From Phycisphaerae bacterium (GTDB lineage: Bacteria > Planctomycetota > Phycisphaerae > Sedimentisphaerales > SG8-4): DNA of 11,938 bases. The DNA lies in NCBI GenBank assembly GCA_030614945.1, contig JAUXAH010000034.1, positions 1-11,938 of the forward strand, given 5' to 3'. The position numbers and the translations under genes were made by a program. Within the stretch, counting starts at the first letter, position 1; every line of letters starts with the position of its first letter. Of the stretch, positions 6,073-11,938 are shown piece after piece. The notes below the pieces were generated by a model, which was not told where the DNA came from, searched no databases, and saw nothing but the letters and a program-made list of their open reading frames with translations.

Positions 6073-7248
6073 ATGAAACTAAACCGAAAATTGAAGATGG
6101 GAATGGTTGGCGGGGGACCGGGAGCGTTTATTGGTGAGGTACATCGCAAAGCATCTCGTATGGACGGCGGCATCGAGCTGGTGGCCGGGGCCTTCGACAT
6201 TAACCCACGCAAGTCCAAGCGGATGGGACGCGAGCTGGGCCTTAATCCCAGGCGGGTGTACCGTAACTACGAGGAGATGATAGAGCGGGAGCTTAAGTTG
6301 CCCGATGGCGAAAAGGTCGATTTCGTTTCGATTACCGTGCCGAACAACTGGCATTTTCCAATCGCCAGAGATTTTCTCAATGCGGGCTTCCACGTAATGT
6401 GTGAAAAACCGATGACGTTCAACGTCAAAGAAGCAAAGGATTTGCGAAAGCTGGTCAAAAAGTCTCGCAGAGTGTTCGGCCTGATGCACAATTACACCGG
6501 TTACCCAATGGTAAAGCTGGCCCGGGATTTGGTGCGCGGCGGTGAGCTTGGTAAGGTGCGCAAGATTGTCGTGCAGTATCCGCAGGGCTGGCTGTCCACG
6601 CCGCTGGAGAGAACAGGCCAGATGCAGGCCGCGTGGCGGACCGACCCGAAGCAAAGCGGCGGCGCCGGGTGTATGGGTGACATTGGCACGCACGCCGAGA
6701 ACCTCTCCGAATACATCACGGGTTTGAAGATTACCCATATCTGTGCTGACCTGACGATTTTTGTCAAAGGTCGGCGGTTGGACGACGACGGCAACTGCCT
6801 GCTGCGTTTCAATAAGGGAGCCAGGGGTGTCCTCCATGCCAGCCAGGTATCCATAGGCGAGGAGAACGGCCTGGCTATCTGGGTGTATGGCGAGGAAAAA
6901 AGTCTGGAATGGCATCAGGAGCATCCCAACTATCTCTACGTGAAGGTTCCCGACGGGCCGGTACAAGTTTGGCGCCGCGGCAACGACTATGTCGGTGCGA
7001 AAAGCCCTGCGGCCGGCCGTGCTACACGCTTGCCGTCTGGTCATCCCGAAGCTTTCTTTGAGGCCTTTGCTAACGTCTATTGCAACTTCGCCGACACCCT
7101 GCGTGCAAGAATAACCAGGACAAAACCGGATAAACTGGTACTGGACTTCCCGAACGTTAATGATGGCGTTCGTGGTATGTGCTTCATAGAGACCGTTTTG
7201 GCCAGCACCAGGAGCAAGCAGAAATGGACGGCGTTCAAAAAAGGTTGA
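6073..7248 (+). CDS. Cytosolic Gfo/Idh/MocA family oxidoreductase
   Basis: A TTG at 6058 is in frame, but AAAGGA (6061-6066) lies 6 bases before ATG 6073, so the 391-residue form is chosen. There is no signal peptide. The Rossmann glycine motif is MVGGGPGAFIGEVHRKA (11-27). Then come TVPNNWHF (88-95), CEKPM (110-114, catalytic-site lysine) and GDIGTHAENL (202-211) with the probable catalytic His207. The stretch HNYTGYPM (139-146) and the QGW and AAWRTDP segments (171-192) define a recognisable branch of cytosolic sugar dehydrogenases of about 380-390 residues. The substrate is not assigned; inositol- or keto-sugar-type polyols are possible. It diverges from the minus-strand operon and shares its control region. 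A new promoter lies directly after the stop codon, so it may be monocistronic. Confidence 0.9.
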   Translation: MKLNRKLKMGMVGGGPGAFIGEVHRKASRMDGGIELVAGAFDINPRKSKRMGRELGLNPRRVYRNYEEMIERELKLPDGEKVDFVSITVPNNWHFPIARDFLNAGFHVMCEKPMTFNVKEAKDLRKLVKKSRRVFGLMHNYTGYPMVKLARDLVRGGELGKVRKIVVQYPQGWLSTPLERTGQMQAAWRTDPKQSGGAGCMGDIGTHAENLSEYITGLKITHICADLTIFVKGRRLDDDGNCLLRFNKGARGVLHASQVSIGEENGLAIWVYGEEKSLEWHQEHPNYLYVKVPDGPVQVWRRGNDYVGAKSPAAGRATRLPSGHPEAFFEAFANVYCNFADTLRARITRTKPDKLVLDFPNVNDGVRGMCFIETVLASTRSKQKWTAFKKG

Positions 7249-7256
7249 GTTACAGC

Positions 7257-7284
7257 TTGCATTCACGGATGGAGTTATTATAAT
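7257..7284 (+). promoter_or_regulatory. Predicted promoter for the 7425-8906 region
   Basis: TTGCAT (7257-7262) and a perfect TATAAT (7279-7284) are 16 bases apart. The promoter begins only 8 bases after the stop of the preceding gene. It would produce a leader of about 130 bases before the Tat-signal remnant, and would also read into the exported oxidoreductase at 7620. Confidence 0.5.
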
Positions 7285-7339
7285 AGTTTACCTCCAAGTA
7301 CTTGCAGAAAAAAGGATATGTTAGGGTGAACAATACGAC

Positions 7340-7376
7340 AAATAATGGTCGTAAGCCATTATTTCTCAAAGGCTTA
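7340..7376 (+). other. Two mutually exclusive hairpins in the leader
   Basis: AAATAATGG (7340-7348) pairs perfectly with CCATTATTT (7356-7364). An overlapping alternative pairs TAAGCC (7352-7357) with GGCTTA (7371-7376). Only one can form at a time. They lie between the promoter at 7257-7284 and the ribosome binding site at 7410. No T-run follows, so attenuation of transcription is not evident; control of translation is conceivable but unproven. Confidence 0.35.
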
Positions 7377-7424
7377 TGTGCCTTGTAGAAGGTTTTTGGG
7401 CTGTATACGAAGGAGGTAGCACAG

Positions 7425-7547
7425 ATGGAAAACCGGAAAGACAATTCCCACCAGCAGGAGGGAAAGATGTCTCGGCGTGATTTTATGGGTGCCGCTGCGG
7501 CAGCAGCAGCGGTAATCGAGGCGTATCGCATCTGCGACGACTTTTAA
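7425..7547 (+). pseudogene. Truncated Tat-signal ORF, probable remnant of an exported oxidoreductase
   Basis: A strong Shine-Dalgarno AAGGAGG (7410-7416) lies 8 bases before ATG 7425. The 40-codon frame encodes a hydrophilic N-region, a twin-arginine motif SRRDFM (residues 16-21) and an Ala7 run. It then stops (TAA 7545-7547) after a short polar tail (IEAYRICDDF). The motif closely resembles SRRDFIK of the next gene. The catalytic domains expected after such a signal are absent: only 72 bases separate the stop from the next start. The simplest reading is a gene that lost everything after its signal by deletion. It might alternatively be a short translated leader. Which enzyme it once carried cannot be known. 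Confidence 0.65.
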
Positions 7548-7619
7548 GCTGCGTGCTTCTGTACGTAGTTTAGAGAATATGAACTAATTCAAAGCAGTTT
7601 TAATCGAAAGGAACTATTT

Positions 7620-8906
7620 ATGAAGAAGAAAGCAAACGAAAAAGCAGGTGAAGTCTCTCGTAGAGACTTCATCAAGGCATCGGCAGCGGTATCGCTGGCA
7701 GCTATGGGTGTGAGCACAAACCGCATCTTTGCGGCCGGTTCTGACAAAATTCGCGTGGGTCTGATCGGCTGCGGTGGCCGTGGCAATGGAGCCTTGAGTA
7801 ACTGCCTGGCTGCAGGCAAGCACATTGGTCGCGAGATGGAAGTCGTCGCTACAGCCGACTGGTTCAAGTCCAGGGCTGAGGGGGCCGGCAAAAAGCATAA
7901 GGTCCCAGAGGAACGGTGCTTTTACGGGGCAGACGCTTATAAGAAGCTCTTGGCGACCAACGTCGACGTCGTGTCGATAGCTACATCGCCGAATTTCCGT
8001 CCTCTGCATTTTGAAGCTGCCATCAAGGCGGGCAAGCATGTATTTATGGAGAAGCCCGTCGCTGTCGACCCGCCGGGCGGACGCAGGATTATCGAGGCCG
8101 GTGAGTTGGCCAAAAAGAAAGGCCTTGGCGTCGTGGCCGGTACCCAGCGACGACATCAGAGAGGCTACCGCCGGAATGCCTATGCCATCAAACGCGGCGC
8201 GATTGGCAAGATACTCGGCGGCTGCGTCTGGTGGTGTGGCGGCGCCCTCTGGTACAAGAGGAAGAATCCGAACGAGAGCGATGCAGACTACCTGGTGCGC
8301 AACTGGGTGAGCTTCACCGAGATGTCGGGCGACCACATTGTCGAGCAGCATGTTCACAACCTCGACGTTGCCAACTGGTTCATCGGTCATCCGCCGGACA
8401 ACGCCCTTGGCTTTGGCGGCCGCGCCCGCCGCAAGACCGGCAACCAGTTTGACTTCCACAGCATCGACTTTGATTACGGCGATGGCTGCCGCATCCACAG
8501 TATGTGCCGCCAGATTAACGGCACCGATGGCAGGGTGAGCGAGTTCTTCGCCGGCACCGAAGGCACGACCTGGGGTGGTGGTCGCCTCGAGTCGAAGAAA
8601 AATATCCAGGTACCGGACTTCCCCGAGCACGGCGGACCATACGTCCAGGAGCACGTCGACCTGCTCAACAGCATTATTGAGGGCAAGCCGCTCAACGAGG
8701 CCCGCAATGTTGCCGAAGCCAATCTCACCGCGATCATGGGCCGAATCGCCACTTACACCGGCAAATTGATCAGGTGGAAAGACATGATGGAGAAGAAAGA
8801 CTCGCCCTGGTACAACCTCACTTGCAAGCCGACCGCAGAAGACTTTGAGAAAGGCCCTGTGACTGCTCCGCCGGACGATGTTGCCGCGATTCCCGGGAGA
8901 GCTTGA
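7620..8906 (+). CDS. Tat-exported Gfo/Idh/MocA family oxidoreductase
   Basis: This complete 428-residue protein starts at ATG 7620, with AAAGGA about 8 bases upstream. The twin-arginine motif is SRRDFIKA (13-20), followed by a hydrophobic stretch to about 39 (IFAAG), so it is expected to be exported folded with its cofactor. The Rossmann motif is VGLIGCGGRGNGA (46-58), and the catalytic-site motif MEKP is at 143-146. GDHIVEQHVHNLDVANW (237-253) carries the probable catalytic histidine(s). The C-terminal region fits the long exported planctomycete branch in length (about 430). Relatives oxidise or interconvert sugars with tightly held NAD(P); the substrate is unknown. It probably shares the transcript from the promoter at 7257 with the truncated Tat ORF just upstream. 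It is convergent with the gene at 9028, across a long palindrome. Confidence 0.93.
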   Translation: MKKKANEKAGEVSRRDFIKASAAVSLAAMGVSTNRIFAAGSDKIRVGLIGCGGRGNGALSNCLAAGKHIGREMEVVATADWFKSRAEGAGKKHKVPEERCFYGADAYKKLLATNVDVVSIATSPNFRPLHFEAAIKAGKHVFMEKPVAVDPPGGRRIIEAGELAKKKGLGVVAGTQRRHQRGYRRNAYAIKRGAIGKILGGCVWWCGGALWYKRKNPNESDADYLVRNWVSFTEMSGDHIVEQHVHNLDVANWFIGHPPDNALGFGGRARRKTGNQFDFHSIDFDYGDGCRIHSMCRQINGTDGRVSEFFAGTEGTTWGGGRLESKKNIQVPDFPEHGGPYVQEHVDLLNSIIEGKPLNEARNVAEANLTAIMGRIATYTGKLIRWKDMMEKKDSPWYNLTCKPTAEDFEKGPVTAPPDDVAAIPGRA

Positions 8907-8964
8907 CAGAGATTTGCCTTTGCTGAGACGGCCGACAGCCGTCCTCGACAATATGAAACTTTTA

Positions 8965-9010
8965 GGGACCCTATTTTGTGGTCCGGTCACACCGGGCAAA
9001 ATGGGGTCCC
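8965..9010. terminator. Long imperfect palindrome between convergent genes, probable bidirectional terminator or dispersed repeat
   Basis: GGGACCCTATTTTG (8965-8978) and CAAAATGGGGTCCC (8997-9010) match as inverted repeats at 13 of 14 positions. They enclose a second stem CCGGT/ACCGG (8983-8987, 8991-8995). The T-runs are inside the stem instead of following it, which is unusual for a plain intrinsic terminator. Position (after 8906, before the stop at 9028) supports transcript-end formation on both strands. Confidence 0.55.
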
Positions 9011-9027
9011 ATTAGTTTATAAGCCGA

Positions 9028-10215
9028 TTAGTTTAGCTCAACTATTTCTGTAAATCGCACGAGAGCTCCTGCCGTTTGCGGGTGTGGCTCAATTGTGCCG
9101 ATTATGCCAACGTTGCGGCCTACAAGTTTGCTCAAATCCGTCTCCGAGGCCAGCCTGATTGGTAAAACGTAACAAACGGTTTTCTCGGTATCATCAATTA
9201 TCCGGTAGTGTTTTAGTTTTGCCTCGGCGCTGTAAATACTCGAAGTTTGAAACTGTCCGATGACTGCGAATCTGCCAAGGTCTTCAACTTGGGCCAGCCT
9301 TGTGGCACGGGCTTTATCTATTCGCTCTTTAGTCTGCTGCAACTCTTCATTCTGAAGCTGGACCTCTTTGGCTACTGTCAGAGCCAATTCAAAGCCCTTT
9401 ATCTGCTTGATCGCAAACTCAGAATAGCGGGCCGCTTTACCGGCCCCTTTGTTGCCGGCAATTTCAGCAAGTGCTTTCTTTATATTTGCGTAATTCTGCT
9501 GGTCTATCGGTTTGGCTCGCTCAGCCTTGATTTGCTCTTCCAAGGCGTAATATGCCTTGAGGTTTTCGCTCTCACCGGAAATCGTCGTGGGGATAATCAT
9601 TTTAGTATCGGTCTTAGTACCGACAGTAGGGATAACAACAGTTCGCGGCACTTCTCCAACCGGGGCGAGCGGCTTTGTATATTTAGTGCTTACCCAAAGG
9701 TAGGCGCCCGTCGGCGGAGCAATTTTATAATAATCCCCCTTCTGTTTGCCCATCAACTTGACTTCATCGCCGCGATTTAGCTTTAACTGCAGAGTCTCTG
9801 AATGTATCGGCTCCTTGTACTCGGAGCCGGCGTAGACACGAATACCGTCAGCGGTAACAATCCCGATGGCCGGATTGTCCGGGTCAATGCTAACATACCG
9901 CATTGAGATCCAGGAAAAGCTGCCAGTCGGTGGAACAATACGGGACCAGCCAACCTGGCTGTCGACCGTGTTCACCTTGTCGCCCTTTTTGAGCTTGCCG
10001 CAGATGTAATAATTCGTACCCGGACCGGAACGAATCGGAACATCATCGTCGGTTATCTCGGCGGCATAAGGAAAAGATGGAACACCGGCTTTGGTGGGGT
10101 CGCCGGCCGTGGTGGCAGATTCTTTGCCAGGTGAAGTAACAGCTCCCCGGGCAAAGCCAACAGATATGGCCCCCACTAAAATAATGAGAATGAAGGATTT
10201 GATATGAGTTTGCAT
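9028..10215 (-). CDS. Exported protein with two bacterial SH3 domains and a coiled coil
   Basis: A TTG at 10230 is in frame, but GGGAGGT lies 6 bases before ATG 10215, so the 395-residue form is preferred. A Sec-type signal peptide is visible (hydrophobic 8-20, possible cleavage near ARGA, 22-25). Two SH3-like repeats follow: about 50-112 (VPIRSGPGTNYY, GWSRIVPPTGSFSWIS) and about 118-182 (GIRVYAGSEY, YYKIAPPTGAYLWVS). A Pro/Thr linker leads to a charged, probably helical and partly coiled-coil region (218-310). A C-terminal beta-rich domain (311-395, GRNVGIIGTIEPHPQ) looks like a small OB-like fold. Bacterial SH3 domains bind cell-wall or surface ligands, so an envelope role is likely. It has no obvious link to the sugar enzymes and has its own promoter. 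Confidence 0.88.
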   Translation of the reverse strand: MQTHIKSFILIILVGAISVGFARGAVTSPGKESATTAGDPTKAGVPSFPYAAEITDDDVPIRSGPGTNYYICGKLKKGDKVNTVDSQVGWSRIVPPTGSFSWISMRYVSIDPDNPAIGIVTADGIRVYAGSEYKEPIHSETLQLKLNRGDEVKLMGKQKGDYYKIAPPTGAYLWVSTKYTKPLAPVGEVPRTVVIPTVGTKTDTKMIIPTTISGESENLKAYYALEEQIKAERAKPIDQQNYANIKKALAEIAGNKGAGKAARYSEFAIKQIKGFELALTVAKEVQLQNEELQQTKERIDKARATRLAQVEDLGRFAVIGQFQTSSIYSAEAKLKHYRIIDDTEKTVCYVLPIRLASETDLSKLVGRNVGIIGTIEPHPQTAGALVRFTEIVELN

Positions 10216-10274
10216 TTTTTTACCTCCCAAAAAGAATCCTTTCTAAAAACAGTCGAAACGCTATACGATTTTTC

Positions 10275-10303
10275 AAATTAGCACCCGTCTTAGTAGTTGT
10301 CAA
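10275..10303 (-). promoter_or_regulatory. Predicted promoter of the SH3-domain gene
   Basis: On the minus strand a perfect TTGACA (10303-10298) is followed after 17 bases by TAATTT (10280-10275). This gives a leader of about 50 bases with the strong GGGAGGT ribosome binding site. Confidence 0.5.
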
Positions 10304-10375
10304 CATTTTTGGGACCCCCAGACATATTTTTTTGCTTCTGATCCGGCTTCGCCAGAGGCTACGCCGCGATAAATT

Positions 10376-10536
10376 GGGTTCGTTTTGGGTTTAAATTGGC
10401 TTTAATTGGGTTCGTTTGGGTTCGTATTGGGTTCGTTTTGGGTTCGTTTTTCCCGCTTTGACCAAGTGTCTTATTTTCATATCTCTTTGTTAATACTTTA
10501 TTTACGTTCATTTGGTCATCCGGGAAATTGGGTTCG
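10376..10536. repeat. Helically spaced GGGTTCG repeats in gene-free DNA
   Basis: GGGTTCG occurs at 10376, 10408, 10418, 10429, 10440 and 10530. Four successive copies are spaced by 10, 11 and 11 bases, and the first lies 32 bases (three turns) earlier. Most sit in TTGGGTTCGT context. On the minus strand the frame reads as repeated NPI/NEP-like residues, which I take as repeat DNA and not a protein. Confidence 0.8.
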
Positions 10537-10560
10537 TTTTGCATAATAAAGAGCTGATTT

Positions 10561-10633
10561 GTAGAGGGTTCTCGACAGATGTAGAGGGCAAGTTAGTGAA
10601 GAGTGAGCTAAAGTGCCTAAAGTGAGCTAAAGT
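10561..10633. repeat. Pairs of short direct repeats (19-20 base period)
   Basis: GTAGAGGG occurs at 10561-10568 and 10581-10588. AGTGAGCTAAAGT occurs at 10602-10614 and 10621-10633. They continue the repeat mosaic; no gene is visible. Confidence 0.6.
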
Positions 10634-10655
10634 TGGATTCTCGATGCTTGTGAGT

Positions 10656-10718
10656 AGTTCATTGTTCATAGTTCGTGGTTCGTTGTTCATAGTTCGTTGT
10701 TCATAGTTCGTGGTTCTC
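10656..10718. repeat. Tandem heptanucleotide array (NGTTCRT)n
   Basis: Nine consecutive 7-base units run from 10656 to 10718: AGTTCAT, TGTTCAT, AGTTCGT, GGTTCGT, TGTTCAT, AGTTCGT, TGTTCAT, AGTTCGT and a degenerate GGTTCTC. Three units equal 21 bases, so a frame through it repeats every seven codons. No start signal suggests translation. Confidence 0.85.
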
Positions 10719-10784
10719 GGCGGTAAAACAACGCGCCTCTATAATTGGGCGAACCTGCGCGTTTGAGTCGAAATTTTGGGCTTT

Positions 10785-11120
10785 TTTGACAGGATTGACA
10801 GGAGTAACTCGTTGTGAGAAAAGGAGATAAAATTTTTTTAGATTTTCCGATTTTACCTTTTAGGGCGCTGCACTTTTGGTCGAAAAACCGCAAAAATCTT
10901 GCCTAAATTAACACAAAAAAGAATATTACCGCAGAGAACGCGGAGGGCTCAGAGAAAAATTTAGCCACGAATTTACACGAATTGGCACGAATTTTTTAGA
11001 CGCAGATTTCGCTGATTGCGCAGAGTTTTTTAGACAGGATAACAGGATTAGGCGGATTTTGTTTGGCCGCGAAAAGGCACAAAAGTCACAAAAGAATATA
11101 GCCACAGATTTCACTGATTT
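10785..11120. repeat. Mosaic of 8-10 base period repeats in gene-free DNA
   Basis: Examples are TTGACAGGA repeated near 10787-10801, CACGAATT at 10966, 10976 and 10986 (exact 10-base period), ACAGGAT twice near 11035, CACAAAAG twice near 11083, and GATTTCACTGATTTCAC near 11107. No coding frame with a credible start or codon use is present. Together with the preceding arrays it makes the gene-free stretch from about 10320 to 11180. Confidence 0.75.
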
Positions 11121-11187
11121 CACGGGATTTTGCCGCAAAGTGGGGGAATGTTTTGGGGGTGTGACGTAAAAAAATATCTAATTTTTT

Positions 11188-11216
11188 TTGGACAATCAGA
11201 TTTAAGGGTGTATAAT
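11188..11216 (+). promoter_or_regulatory. Strong predicted promoter of the secreted protein at 11395
   Basis: TTGGAC (11188-11193) and a perfect TATAAT (11211-11216) are separated by exactly 17 bases, preceded by an eight-T tract that could act as an UP-like element. This leaves a long leader of about 170 bases before the GTG at 11395. Confidence 0.65.
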
Positions 11217-11253
11217 AGGGCCATCTCTGGTAAATATGGCAGAGACAGGAGAT

Positions 11254-11355
11254 ATGGTGAAAATGCAGGCAAATTACATCCATTCCGGGGAATTCTACCG
11301 AGAAGGTCTCGGAGCACCACCCCAGAACAACAAACACCCTGAACGGGAGTTGTAA
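11254..11355 (+). CDS. Possible 33-residue leader ORF upstream of the secreted protein
   Basis: The frame starts at ATG 11254 (further starts GTG 11257 and ATG 11263), with AGGAG at 11247-11251, and ends at TAA 11353-11355, 39 bases before the next gene. The peptide is hydrophilic, including YIHSGEFYREGLG (residues 8-20) and PPQNNKHPEREL at the end, with no signal peptide or known motif. It overlaps two small stems: ATTCC/GGAAT near 11282-11293 and CCGAGA-AGG-TCTCGG at 11298-11312. It could be a translated leader peptide, or simply an open stretch inside a structured untranslated RNA. I do not recognise it. Confidence 0.3.
   Translation: MVKMQANYIHSGEFYREGLGAPPQNNKHPEREL
11298..11312 (+). 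other. Hairpin in the leader RNA
   Basis: CCGAGA (11298-11303), loop AGG, TCTCGG (11307-11312) is a perfect 6-base stem in the 5' leader of the 11395 gene. A smaller stem, ATTCC-GG-GGAAT, directly precedes it. No riboswitch class known to me fits. Confidence 0.4.
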
Positions 11356-11394
11356 CGGGACTTTAAATATTAACACGTTTGAAGGAGGACTATT

Positions 11395-11938
11395 GTGTGT
11401 AAAAAAAATGTTTTGATTGGTGTATTGCTGGCAATGTTGCTGCTGGGCAGCACCGTTGTTCAGGCCGATATGGATGTGTTTAGCGTCAATTTCTACGCCA
11501 ATAACACTGCTGCGGATGAATTTGATGACGTGATGGTAGATGCGGATCAATCTGCCGGTTTCGGGGACTGGGAAACAAATGGCTGGGAGAATATAATGGT
11601 GCCCTGGAATCCCGGCGCCGACTATGAGGGAGTTTGGCCTATAACAAGCATCAATGGAGACACGGCAACATTTACTCTTCACGACGTACGTAATGCTGGT
11701 GGTTTTCTTACAAGGGTAGGGGCCCGTCTCGCTCCGATTGGCGACGGCAATGGTGATCTGATGGACGCTACTGCCTTGGGCACCGAAGATCCGTATGACC
11801 AAACAAAGATATTCGACATGACGGTATCAGATATTCCCTATGCCGCTTACGATGTGATTTTATACACGGGTCTTAGTCCAAGTGCTGGTGGTGCTGGTAC
11901 AGGCGTAATTACTTTTAACGGAACTACTACGGAGTTTA
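11395..11938 (+). CDS. Secreted protein of unknown function, N-terminal 181 residues, 3' end beyond window
   Basis: AAGGAGG (11382-11388) lies 6 bases before a GTG start at 11395; no ATG fits this frame. Residues 1-24 (MCKK, then a leucine-rich core ending VVQA) form a Sec signal peptide with likely cleavage before Asp25. The mature part begins DVFSVNFYA and is rich in Asn, Asp, Gly and Thr, with alternating hydrophobic residues that suggest a beta-sandwich. I recall similar N-terminal modules (a SVNF strand, an aromatic W-rich segment, a YDVILYTG strand) in large surface proteins of planctomycetes and verrucomicrobia. The anchor domain, if any, lies beyond the window. Possible roles are cell-surface adhesion or glycan binding. 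No catalytic motif is visible. Confidence 0.8.
   Translation, partial: MCKKNVLIGVLLAMLLLGSTVVQADMDVFSVNFYANNTAADEFDDVMVDADQSAGFGDWETNGWENIMVPWNPGADYEGVWPITSINGDTATFTLHDVRNAGGFLTRVGARLAPIGDGNGDLMDATALGTEDPYDQTKIFDMTVSDIPYAAYDVILYTGLSPSAGGAGTGVITFNGTTTEF

Noticed and set aside
6079..7266. Long minus-strand open frame (395 codons) opposite the 6073-7248 oxidoreductase
   Set aside because: Antisense shadow; the plus strand carries the Rossmann, EKP and catalytic motifs and a good ribosome binding site.
7614..8999. Long minus-strand open frame (461 codons) opposite the exported oxidoreductase
   Set aside because: It is the antisense shadow of a gene with clear family motifs and has no recognisable domains of its own.
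10376..10718. CRISPR array
   Set aside because: Units are 7-11 bases with no unique spacers of 25-45 bases, and no cas genes are nearby.
10359..10893. Short minus-strand frames with Asn/Pro/Glu/Thr-rich repeats
   Set aside because: They are translations of tandem repeat DNA, lack ribosome binding sites and show residue repeats that follow the DNA period.
11222..11394. Known riboswitch in the leader
   Set aside because: I could not match the conserved cores of the cobalamin, cyclic-di-GMP, SAM, TPP or glycine classes.
11086..11802. Minus-strand open frame of 238 codons at the right end
   Set aside because: It overlaps the promoter, leader and signal-peptide gene on the plus strand and has no family features.

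Overview
The window looks like a piece of a planctomycete chromosome, most likely class Phycisphaerae (Sedimentisphaerales-like). I infer this from content. Four Gfo/Idh/MocA sugar oxidoreductases and two TIM-barrel sugar isomerases are packed together, and three of these six carry twin-arginine export signals. A secreted protein begins with a GTG-encoded MCKK signal peptide. The intergenic DNA is full of short-period repeats of the kind I recall from sediment Planctomycetota genomes. No rRNA, tRNA, transposase or CRISPR array was seen.

Layout. 1-1071 (minus) is a Tat-exported Gfo/Idh/MocA oxidoreductase cut by the left edge. It diverges from 1276-2199 (plus), a Tat/lipoprotein-type sugar isomerase. 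That gene converges, across a cluster of hairpins, on a three-gene minus-strand operon that reads 5851 to 2281: an enolase-superfamily enzyme, a cytosolic sugar isomerase and a cytosolic Gfo/Idh/MocA enzyme. A divergent promoter pair (about 5887-5963) serves this operon and 6073-7248 (plus), another cytosolic Gfo/Idh/MocA enzyme. Next come a promoter, a 40-codon Tat-signal remnant (7425-7547) and a complete Tat-exported Gfo/Idh/MocA enzyme (7620-8906). A long imperfect palindrome separates it from 9028-10215 (minus), an exported double-SH3 protein. About 1.1 kb of gene-free, repeat-rich DNA follows. A strong promoter, a structured leader with a possible 33-residue ORF, and the start of a secreted protein (11395 to the right edge) complete the window.

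How the genes fit together. Seven of the nine substantial genes belong to families that oxidise, isomerise or eliminate on sugars. The mixture of exported and cytosolic versions suggests stepwise processing of unusual sugars or glycosides by oxidation and isomerisation or elimination. No substrate can be named from sequence.

The most unusual feature is a set of palindromic mini-elements that lie in frame inside protein-coding genes (N-terminal region of the first gene, C-terminal part of the 2281-3339 gene, middle of the 4421-5851 gene). One of them has a relative in the adjacent intergenic DNA. They resemble, in principle, the protein-coding palindromic elements described in Rickettsia.
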